DNA of 64,000 nucleotides from assembly GCF_042687825.1 (NCBI RefSeq), contig NZ_JBHUQE010000002.1, forward strand, positions 1 through 64,000. Direction: 5' to 3'. Below are positions 1 through 6,760 of the stretch, piece by piece. The notes under the pieces were generated by a model. The model made no database searches. It was not told the DNA's origin and saw nothing but the letters and a program-made list of their open reading frames with translations. The position numbers and the translations under genes are program-made. The stretch comes from Sedimentitalea sp042687825 (GTDB taxonomy: Bacteria; Pseudomonadota; Alphaproteobacteria; Rhodobacterales; Rhodobacteraceae). How positions within the stretch are numbered: the stretch's first letter is position 1; every line of letters starts with the position of its first letter.

Positions 1-343
1 CGGTCAGACCGGACGCTTACGTTTGAACCTCCAAAATGCTGCGCGTTGCATGTCTGGCGGCAATGACGAGCCGCGCCGCCGCATCTCGTGATACAGTGCC
101 TTGGCAACGTCGGGTCACGACCGCACCATCCTGCCAAACGGCGGCGTGTACCGATGTCCTGAACATTTTGAACGGCGTTGCGGCGATGGTACCGGTCCTG
201 CCATCACCGCCACCGGAAAATGCGATAGAAGCGCATATGCGGTACTTCACACCGCCGCGCCGCCCCTGTTCCGTGTCAGATGACCTACTTCCATCGAAGG
301 TATCGCCGGGACCTGACCGAGCAGCGCCGCCGGGTCGGCTTGC
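1..343. other. Unassigned left-edge region
   Basis: No gene is supported here. The stretch lies downstream of the minus-strand LuxR gene. Open frames exist on both strands, but their products are Arg/Ala/Pro-rich without recognisable domains and look like chance frames in GC-rich DNA. Confidence 0.5.
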
Positions 344-1099
344 CTATCTGGGTAGGTATTTGGCTGCCCAGACTGCCGCCTGGGTGCGGTTCTTGACCCC
401 AATTTTACGATAACACGAGCGCAGATGTACCTTGACGGTATTTTCGACGATATTGAGCTTTTTCGCGATGTCCTTGTTCGAAGCGCCATCCCGCAGCTTT
501 TGAATCACCGCCATTTCGCGGGCGCTCAGTTTGGTTTCGCGGGCAATTTCCTCCAGCGTGGCCATCCGAGGCGCAGTCGCGTCAGCGGGGTTTTCGGCCG
601 CTGGCAGTTCGCAGACGTTTTCCAGACCGCTGGCCGTACCGTTTTCCATGCGCAGCAAATGCAGGCCGCCGGTGGACTGGGCAGCAAAGCCGGACTCGGC
701 ACTGCTGCGTTCTCTCAGCAGGCGGCTTTCCTCGGGCAGGCTGATGCGAAAGCCTTCGCGCACTGCGGAAAGCAGCCCGATCAACGATACTGCCGACAGA
801 TCGTCGGTAATGACCGCCTCGACCGAGGAACTGATCTCGTGCGAAATCTCTCCGACAACGGGGGCCGAGCCCAGAATGACCATGTTGGATTTTCCGAACC
901 GCCGGCGGAAGGCCTCGATTTCTTCGAACGTGGGCAGATTTCCGGTCACGACATGCAGAATGGTGGTCGGAACCTCTGAATGTTCGGGAACGTCTGCAAG
1001 TGTCGGGTAGGCCCCACATACTGTCAGCCCATTCTGTGAAAGAACCGCTGTCAACGTTTCGGCAAAGAGCCGTCTTTGGGAAACAATAATAAACGACAT
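344..1099 (-). CDS. LuxR-family DNA-binding regulator with degenerate receiver-like N-terminus
   Basis: A 251-residue protein. Its last 70 or so residues form a clear LuxR/NarL helix-turn-helix (LSAREMAVIQ...ASNKDIAKKLNI...TVKVHLRS...). The N-terminal 120 residues have the length and layout of a response-regulator receiver (IIVSQRRLFAETL...), but the acidic pair normally found after strand 1 is absent. Where the phospho-acceptor Asp should follow strand 3 there is HVVTGNLP. Phosphorylation-independent action is therefore inferred. It is transcribed away from the next LuxR gene and the secretion genes, across a 0.6-kb AT-rich gap, so regulation of that locus is plausible. It ends in KYLPR and a TAG stop. 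DNA binding is confident; the target is unknown. Confidence 0.85.
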   Translation of the reverse strand: MSFIIVSQRRLFAETLTAVLSQNGLTVCGAYPTLADVPEHSEVPTTILHVVTGNLPTFEEIEAFRRRFGKSNMVILGSAPVVGEISHEISSSVEAVITDDLSAVSLIGLLSAVREGFRISLPEESRLLRERSSAESGFAAQSTGGLHLLRMENGTASGLENVCELPAAENPADATAPRMATLEEIARETKLSAREMAVIQKLRDGASNKDIAKKLNIVENTVKVHLRSCYRKIGVKNRTQAAVWAAKYLPR

Positions 1100-1725
1100 G
1101 CGTAATTATCCCGCAAATCAAAAACCAAAAAATAAAAACCAGGGATTTGCCCGAATTGAGGGTCAAGTTCGAGCGTGCGCATCCCCATGCATCATTATCA
1201 TCATACTTTTGTTGAAAATTCATCTAAAAAAAGCCAACTTCCTGAAAGAAAAGGGATAATGGTTTCCCGTAGCAACCGATGGGTGATTTGGAACATAGTG
1301 GGTATCCTTAAGGGGGAAATCCGAATCGAAAAAATGCGTGAAATGGACTAATCTATTGTTGGCGCTAACAGTGGTGAAGGTTTGTGCATCACGACCGGCA
1401 CGACATTGAAAATAAAGAAAAAAGACAAAAATGCGGCAGGCTTAGTACTTAAGTATTATATCGCGCCATCTGCACGCAGAGAACGGATCAGAGGTCACGA
1501 AATGGCCCGTATCACCCGTTCGGAAGCTAATGGATTAATCCGCTTGCTGCGTTGAGGACAATTCGTTTCAAAGCATGTGGAATTCATGGTTAAGGCTGCC
1601 TGAGCCTAGGGCGTAGTACCTTGGGGGCACTTTCACTGAGGAAATTTTACTCATAGTATGTTCGAAGATTTTGAATTTCGATTGGAGGTTTATCTAGTTA
1701 TTGTCTGAGCCTTTTGGGGGGTAGC
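1100..1725. promoter_or_regulatory. AT-rich divergent intergenic region between two luxR-type genes
   Basis: About 620 bases without a convincing gene, clearly more AT-rich than the surroundings. It should hold the promoters of both flanking regulators. Two inverted repeats stand out: an imperfect one at 1357-1370 (TGTTGGCGCTAACA, one mismatched pair) and a perfect 10-bp palindrome TACTTAAGTA at 1446-1455, followed by TTATA. Either could be an operator; this is inference. A 17-codon frame starts at 1502 but is not called. Confidence 0.5.
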
Positions 1726-2763
1726 ATGAGTGTATTGGGTCGATCTGTTTTTTCGGCAGGTCAAATGTATCATTGTGAAGTATTGAAGAACTTTATTGGT
1801 CAGAAGTTCGCGATGTCCGCGGTTTGTCTGGACGTCACGGGCGCGCGCGTCGGGCTGACTTCGGCAGCTACGGGCGATTGCCCGGCCACGAATTTCGACG
1901 TCGAGCCGGAGACGGGCGCGCTGCGCTCGGTCGAATTGATGGACATGTCCATCGAGGACTCGTCTCTGTTGATCAACTTGTCATCCTTACAGGATGCCTA
2001 TGAAGCCACGCGCCATTGGCAGGCGTATCGCTGTGAGTTCGAAAGCGGCGCCGTCGATATGTTCGCGGTCATCAGTTCCGAAACGCCTGAGATCAACGCC
2101 GAATTTCTGGCGATGATCTGGCCGGGATTGCGGCGCATGTGCATCCAGGAAACCTGTCAGTCGCTGTCAGATCTGTCCGACGATGCGATGCTGTGGATGG
2201 TCAGCCAGAAAGTCAACGCGTCGATTCTGGTTCTGGATCAGGACTGCAAGGTTCTCAAGGCCAACGCCGCCGGGCGCGATCTGATGTCCGAAGGCGTTCT
2301 GGTGCGCAACACGCCGCATGGCCTGGCCTGCGGCCGAGAAGACGAGTCGCGGCTGTTGCGCAAGGCGATCGCCGAAAGCAGCGCCGACGGTGGCCACGGC
2401 ACGTCGGAATATGTCCTGATCCTGCGCGGGCCCACCAAGGCGGCACATGTCCCGCTGTCCCTGTCGCGCTATTTCGAACCCAAGAGCGGCCGTCAGCTGT
2501 TTCTGGCGATGCTGCCGATGCCGCCCGAACAGAAGCGGATCGAGAAACTGGCCATACGTCTGGGTCTGACACCATCCGAGGCGCGCGTCGCGGCCTTGAT
2601 GCGGGCCGGACATTCCAACCGCAAGGCGGCCGAGATTGCCGGTCTCAAGATCGAGACTTTTAACACATACGCCAAGCGCGTCCTGTCCAAGATGAACGTG
2701 ACCTGCAGGGCGGAAATGGCGCAAATGCTGACCTGGCAGTCGGCGGTGGAGCGTTCGCTATGA
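1726..2763 (+). CDS. LuxR-family transcriptional regulator heading the type I secretion locus
   Basis: The start is taken as ATG 1726 (MSVLGRSVF), placed just after a G-rich ribosome site. A TTG at 1714 would add only MGGS and would overlap that site. This gives about 345 residues. The C-terminal 65 residues are a LuxR helix-turn-helix (LGLTPSEARVAALMRAGHSNRKAAEIAGLK...NTYAKRVLSKMNV). Residues about 165-255 resemble a PAS-like sensor segment (SILVLDQDCKVLKANAAGRDLM), seen by eye only. The gene overlaps the next one by ATGA, so it is cotranscribed with it and probably with the ABC/HlyD pair. Control of RTX export or biofilm matrix is inferred from context. Confidence 0.8.
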   Translation: MSVLGRSVFSAGQMYHCEVLKNFIGQKFAMSAVCLDVTGARVGLTSAATGDCPATNFDVEPETGALRSVELMDMSIEDSSLLINLSSLQDAYEATRHWQAYRCEFESGAVDMFAVISSETPEINAEFLAMIWPGLRRMCIQETCQSLSDLSDDAMLWMVSQKVNASILVLDQDCKVLKANAAGRDLMSEGVLVRNTPHGLACGREDESRLLRKAIAESSADGGHGTSEYVLILRGPTKAAHVPLSLSRYFEPKSGRQLFLAMLPMPPEQKRIEKLAIRLGLTPSEARVAALMRAGHSNRKAAEIAGLKIETFNTYAKRVLSKMNVTCRAEMAQMLTWQSAVERSL

Positions 2764-3269
2764 ATATCGCAACGACACAGGACGAAAAGCAGAGGTTGAA
2801 TCTGAAGATGCCGGACGGCGACGGAAAGAACATATCCGCGACGGTCCACGAGGACGATCTGGAACGCATGCGGGCCTATCTCAGTCAGGGGCTGGGCGGG
2901 TTCGCCCGGCAGGGGGACATCGTCGAGCTGCACAAGCGGATCGGCGAGAAATTCGAAAGGCTCCCAGGAGAGTTGCAGGCGCTGAATGACACAGCCGGCG
3001 ACGATCGCCAGGCCGAATTCGAAGAGTTGCAGGCATCGCTGAACAGTCTCGAGGGCGCGTTGCGCATCGAACTGGCGCCGATGTTGCAGCAGGCGATCAC
3101 CGAAACCCTGCAGAACGCGGATCCGGCCCGTGGCAGTGCCCGGAAAACCCTGTTCTGGGTCATTCTGGCGCTGGTTGCCGGCACCGGGATTGGCGTGGCG
3201 TTCCAGGAAACGATTCTCGGGCTGTTGTCTCAAGCTGGCAGCCTGTTGCTGGCGGTCGGCGGCGCCTGA
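2760..3269 (+). CDS. Small coiled-coil protein with C-terminal membrane anchor
   Basis: A 169-residue protein that I do not recognise. It has a charged, helix-rich body (residues about 25-115, with heptad-like Leu/Glu spacing such as FEELQASLNSLEGALRIEL) and a single C-terminal hydrophobic stretch (TLFWVILALVAGTGIGVAF, then LGLLSQAGSLLLAVGG). There is no signal peptide, so a cytoplasmic coiled coil tail-anchored in the inner membrane is likely. Its ATG overlaps the stop of the LuxR gene by four bases, and the T1SS ABC gene begins 81 bases further on. A role as accessory or regulator of the secretion complex is inferred only from this position. Confidence 0.7.
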   Translation: MNIATTQDEKQRLNLKMPDGDGKNISATVHEDDLERMRAYLSQGLGGFARQGDIVELHKRIGEKFERLPGELQALNDTAGDDRQAEFEELQASLNSLEGALRIELAPMLQQAITETLQNADPARGSARKTLFWVILALVAGTGIGVAFQETILGLLSQAGSLLLAVGGA

Positions 3270-3350
3270 CGTTTCCACCCGTACCGGGCGCGCGGCCTGC
3301 CCGCCGCGCCCGTCCTTCGTTATTGTTAGTTTGTTATCAAGGGGCACATT

Positions 3351-5102
3351 ATGCGCAATAGGCGAGTATTCGATGGCCAGCGCGGTTTGATCATAGCCGT
3401 GTTCGTGGCCAGCCTTTGCATCAACCTTCTGGTCCTAACGGCACCAATTTACATGCTGCAGCTGTTTTCGCGGGTGCTGTCCTCGGGCAGCATGTCGACA
3501 TTGGTCGCGTTGACCATCGGCGCCGGCATCGCCCTGGTGTTCTTCATGCTGTTTGACGGGCTGCGTCAAAAGCTGATCTCACGGCTCAGTAACCGGCTCG
3601 AGGCGAATATCGGGCCCGCCATTCTGGGCGCCGTGGTCAAGGGCACTGGCGGGATTTCCGACACCCAGCCGGTGCGCGATCTGCATGAGATCCGAAGTTT
3701 CGTGATTTCGCCGATCTTCACCGCGCTGCTGGATGCGCCCTGGTCGGTGATGTTCGTCCTGCTGATCTATGCGTTCCACCCGTTGCTGGGCATCGTGGCC
3801 ACCGTTGGCATCGGCATTCTGTTTCTGCTGGGCGTGATCAGCGAGCTTTCCGGCCGGGATTCGGCCAAACAGGCCTCTGAAACCGTGCGAAAGGCCAATT
3901 CAACCGCAGACGAAGTGCTGCGGAACGCAGATATCGTGCGTTCGATGGGCAAGACGCCTACGCTGGTGCGCCGTTGGCAGCAATTGTCCTTTGCCTCGAT
4001 CGTGTCCGGCACCCGGGCCACCGACCGGGTGGCTGCGATGTCGTCCATGGCCAAGATGATCCGCATGTTCCTGCAGATTGCCGTCATGGCCACGGGTGTG
4101 ATCCTGGTGCTGCGCGGCGAGATGGGGCCGGGCATGATGATCGCCGCCTCTATTCTGCTGGGCCGCGCGGCGGCGCCGGTGGAACAATCGATCGCCGGTT
4201 GGCGGACGTTGTTGCAGGTGCGTCTGTCGCACCAGCGGCTGAACGAGTTGCTGGCCTTGACAGAGGTCGAGCAGGCTCAGATGGAACTGCCGGAACCCGA
4301 GGGACACCTGTCGGTCGAGAATGTCACCGTGGTGTCGCCGTCGCGCCAGGATCCGCTGGTTCTGGATGTCAGCTTTCAACTCAAACCCGGCGACACACTG
4401 GGTCTGATCGGCCCATCCGGCGCCGGCAAGACAACGCTGGTGCGCGCTCTGGTCGGGCTGCAGCCACTGACCCGCGGATATATCCGCATGGATGACGCCG
4501 CGCTGACCGACTGGCCCCCAGAGCAGATCGGCCGCAATATCGGCTATCTGCCGCAGCGGGTCGAATTGTTCAACGGCACCGTCGCTGAAAATATCGCGCT
4601 GATGGATCAGGACGCCCAGCCCTCCAAGGTTGTCGAGGCGGCCAAGCGGGCCCAGGTGCATGAACTGATCCTGAGCCTGCCAGGCGGCTATAACGCGCAG
4701 GTTGGTCCGCATGGCGATTTCCTGTCCGCCGGACAGCGCCAGCGCATCGGACTGGCGCGGGCGTTCTACGGCAATCCGAAACTGATCGTGCTGGATGAGC
4801 CGAACGCCAATCTGGATCCGGCGGGCGAAGAGGCGCTGGCCGCCGGTATTCAATCCATGGCCGAGCAGGGCGCCGCGGTTGTCGTGGTCACGCATCGCAT
4901 GAGCGTGCTCAAGGCACTGAACCATGCCGGGCTGATGGATCGCGGCCGGTTGGTCCGGTTCGGCAAGTCCAACGCCGTTCTGGGCGCCGAAGCCCAGCCG
5001 ATGGCGGCAAAAGTCTCTGGCAACGACGAGAAATCCAAGGTCTTTGTGCTGAAACGCAAACCTGCGGACAAAGCCCGGTTGGTCGAGGAGGGCGCATCAT
5101 GA
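3351..5102 (+). CDS. Type I secretion system permease/ATPase (PrtD/LapB-like ABC exporter)
   Basis: 583 residues with an ABC-exporter layout: a transmembrane domain (residues about 15-300) fused to a nucleotide-binding domain. Walker A GPSGAGKTT lies near residue 353, the Q-loop region (GYLPQRVELF) near 400, the signature LSAGQRQR near 457, Walker B LIVLDEP near 477, and the H-loop as VVTHR. No N-terminal C39 peptidase or peptidase-like domain is present, matching the PrtD family that exports RTX proteases and adhesins with uncleaved C-terminal signals. The stop overlaps the start of the HlyD gene (ATGA). The likely cargo is the RTX protein encoded at 6761. Confidence 0.92.
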   Translation: MRNRRVFDGQRGLIIAVFVASLCINLLVLTAPIYMLQLFSRVLSSGSMSTLVALTIGAGIALVFFMLFDGLRQKLISRLSNRLEANIGPAILGAVVKGTGGISDTQPVRDLHEIRSFVISPIFTALLDAPWSVMFVLLIYAFHPLLGIVATVGIGILFLLGVISELSGRDSAKQASETVRKANSTADEVLRNADIVRSMGKTPTLVRRWQQLSFASIVSGTRATDRVAAMSSMAKMIRMFLQIAVMATGVILVLRGEMGPGMMIAASILLGRAAAPVEQSIAGWRTLLQVRLSHQRLNELLALTEVEQAQMELPEPEGHLSVENVTVVSPSRQDPLVLDVSFQLKPGDTLGLIGPSGAGKTTLVRALVGLQPLTRGYIRMDDAALTDWPPEQIGRNIGYLPQRVELFNGTVAENIALMDQDAQPSKVVEAAKRAQVHELILSLPGGYNAQVGPHGDFLSAGQRQRIGLARAFYGNPKLIVLDEPNANLDPAGEEALAAGIQSMAEQGAAVVVVTHRMSVLKALNHAGLMDRGRLVRFGKSNAVLGAEAQPMAAKVSGNDEKSKVFVLKRKPADKARLVEEGAS

Positions 5103-6475
5103 GCCAGATTATTTCCATGACAAAGAAATCGGACGTGGCCCTGCGCGATCAGATGCCGAATTCGGATCGCCCGCTGGCGCAGCCGCCGACCCGCATAGGT
5201 CGTCTCGTTCTGATCCTGGTGTTGCTGATCGCCGGTTTCTGGGGCGGGCTCGGCTCGTGGGCCGCTCTGGCCCCGATCCAGAGCGCGGTGGTTGCGATGG
5301 GCAGCTTCAAGGTTTGGGGCGATCTGCCCGAGGTTCAGCATCTGGAGGGTGGTCTGATACGCGAAATTCGCGTCCGCGAAGGCGATCATGTGGATAAGGG
5401 ACAGATCCTGGTGGTGCTGGCCGACACGGTTTCCAGCGCTCAGGAACGGATTCTGGCCAATCAGATGATCGGGTTGCTGGCGATGGAACTGCGTCTTCAG
5501 GCGGAATACGCCAATGACGATGAATTTGTCCTGCCTGCAGACCTGCAGGCGATGGTCACCGGAAATCCGGAATTCGAGGAACTGGTGGCCACACAGCAGG
5601 AACTGTTCCACTCGAATGACGAGATGTGGCGTGGTCAGGCGGCGATCCTGCGCGAACGCATGGCCGAGCAAAAGGAACAACTGGCGGGTCTGGCGGCGCG
5701 GCGTGCCGCGTTGGGCAGCCGGCTGGCCTTTATCCAGGACGAACTGGCGGATCTCAAGCAGCTCTACGACCGCGGGCTGATCACCAAGAGCCGCTATACC
5801 GCCCGCCGCGAGGCCGAGGTTTCGATCATGGGCGATGCCGATTACGTCGCCAGCCAGATCGACGGCGTGCGCCAGCGGGTCGCCGAGACCGAAGAGCGGA
5901 TCCTGCAAATCCGTCGTGACAGAATAATGCGGATTTCCGAGGAACGTCAGAATGTTAAGCAGCAAATCTTTGAGTTGCGTCAGCGCATTGTCGCCAACGA
6001 CGACATCAAGGAACGCCGGCTGATTCGGGCGCCGCTGGCCGGCCGGATCATCGATCTGCAATTCACCTCGCCGGGCGAGGTGATTCAGGATGGCGAAAAG
6101 ATCCTGCAGATCGTTCCGGATGACGCGGTCTATGTCGTTGAGGGCCGCGTGCGGCCCGAAGACGTGGACCAGGTGGCCGAGGGCAACGCCGCTCGCGTGC
6201 GCCTGACGGCGTACAATTTCCGTACGACGCCGGCGGTCGAGGGCGTGGTCACCCATGTCTCGGCGGACAGTCTGACCGACAAGTCCACCGGGTTGACCTA
6301 TTACGAGGTCAACATCGAGATCCCCGACGAAATGCTGGCCACGCTTCCCAATGTGGATGTTCTGCCCGGGATGCCGGCGCAGATCATGATCGCCACCGGC
6401 GAACAGACTGTAGCGGATTACCTGCTGAACCCGGTTATCGGAGGATTCGAGACAGCGCTGCGCGAAAGCGACTGA
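5099..6475 (+). CDS. Type I secretion HlyD-family membrane fusion (adaptor) protein
   Basis: 458 residues. A short cytoplasmic N-terminus is followed by one transmembrane helix (LVLILVLLIAGFWGGLGSWAAL, near residues 35-57). A lipoyl/barrel-sandwich half (LEGGLIREIRVREGDHVDKGQILV) comes next, then a long coiled-coil hairpin rich in Glu/Arg/Gln (residues about 150-300). The second lipoyl half (IRAPLAGRIIDLQFTSPGEV) and the family-typical C-terminal DVLPGMPAQIMI close the protein. It bridges the ABC exporter to an outer-membrane TolC channel. No TolC gene is adjacent; the one near 46 kb belongs to a copper operon. A strong terminator follows within about 30 bases of the stop. Confidence 0.93.
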   Translation: MSQIISMTKKSDVALRDQMPNSDRPLAQPPTRIGRLVLILVLLIAGFWGGLGSWAALAPIQSAVVAMGSFKVWGDLPEVQHLEGGLIREIRVREGDHVDKGQILVVLADTVSSAQERILANQMIGLLAMELRLQAEYANDDEFVLPADLQAMVTGNPEFEELVATQQELFHSNDEMWRGQAAILRERMAEQKEQLAGLAARRAALGSRLAFIQDELADLKQLYDRGLITKSRYTARREAEVSIMGDADYVASQIDGVRQRVAETEERILQIRRDRIMRISEERQNVKQQIFELRQRIVANDDIKERRLIRAPLAGRIIDLQFTSPGEVIQDGEKILQIVPDDAVYVVEGRVRPEDVDQVAEGNAARVRLTAYNFRTTPAVEGVVTHVSADSLTDKSTGLTYYEVNIEIPDEMLATLPNVDVLPGMPAQIMIATGEQTVADYLLNPVIGGFETALRESD

Positions 6476-6504
6476 AGCCTGTCAAGACTTTCCTGAACAT
6501 GTGT

Positions 6505-6537
6505 AGGGCGGGCCGTGTTTTAAGCACGGCCCGCCTT
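6505..6537 (+). terminator. Rho-independent-type terminator after hlyD-like gene
   Basis: An 11-bp perfect GC-rich stem, GGCGGGCCGTG (6507-6517) with CACGGCCCGCC (6525-6535), has a 7-base loop and flanking A/T pairs, followed by TTGTCGTTT. It should end most transcripts of the regulator-ABC-HlyD operon before the RTX gene. Confidence 0.85.
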
Positions 6538-6539
6538 GT

Positions 6540-6561
6540 CGTTTCGGGTCGACCCGAAACG
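6540..6561. promoter_or_regulatory. Perfect 22-bp palindrome upstream of the RTX gene
   Basis: The half-site CGTTTCGGGTC is followed immediately by its exact inverted copy GACCCGAAACG, with no spacer. It sits two bases past the terminator and about 200 bases before the RTX start. It could be a dimeric operator, possibly for one of the two LuxR-type proteins, or a second terminator stem. Function is inference. Confidence 0.6.
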
Positions 6562-6760
6562 CCGCGATATCTTGTAAAAGTTTTGAAAAATAGCGTCTTT
6601 GTCCCTGAATGGGGGCAGTTCGAAGAAGCGGTTCGGCGCTTAATGGCGTCATGAGCGGTTTTTCGCTCGCGTGACTAAGCCGGTAACCGGTCTTTTTTTG
6701 AACCGCAGGTCCAACGCCGCATTTCCAATCGGCCGACCTGCAAAAACGGAGATTGATAAT
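6562..6760 (+). promoter_or_regulatory. Leader/promoter region of the RTX gene with small hairpins
   Basis: About 200 bases carrying an AT-rich stretch (near 6570-6600), a 5-bp hairpin GAGCG/CGCTC (6653-6668) and a CCGG-TAA-CCGG hairpin (6680-6690) followed by seven Ts (6693-6699). The last resembles a weak terminator or attenuator inside the leader. A GGAG ribosome site near 6749 precedes the ATG at 6761. Separate control of the RTX gene is inferred. Confidence 0.5.

Noticed and set aside
36..413. Plus-strand frame at the left edge
   Set aside because: Overlaps the LuxR 3' end and has no domain or ribosome site.
1502..1555. 17-codon frame that could be a leader peptide
   Set aside because: No sign of attenuation or conservation; too short to support.
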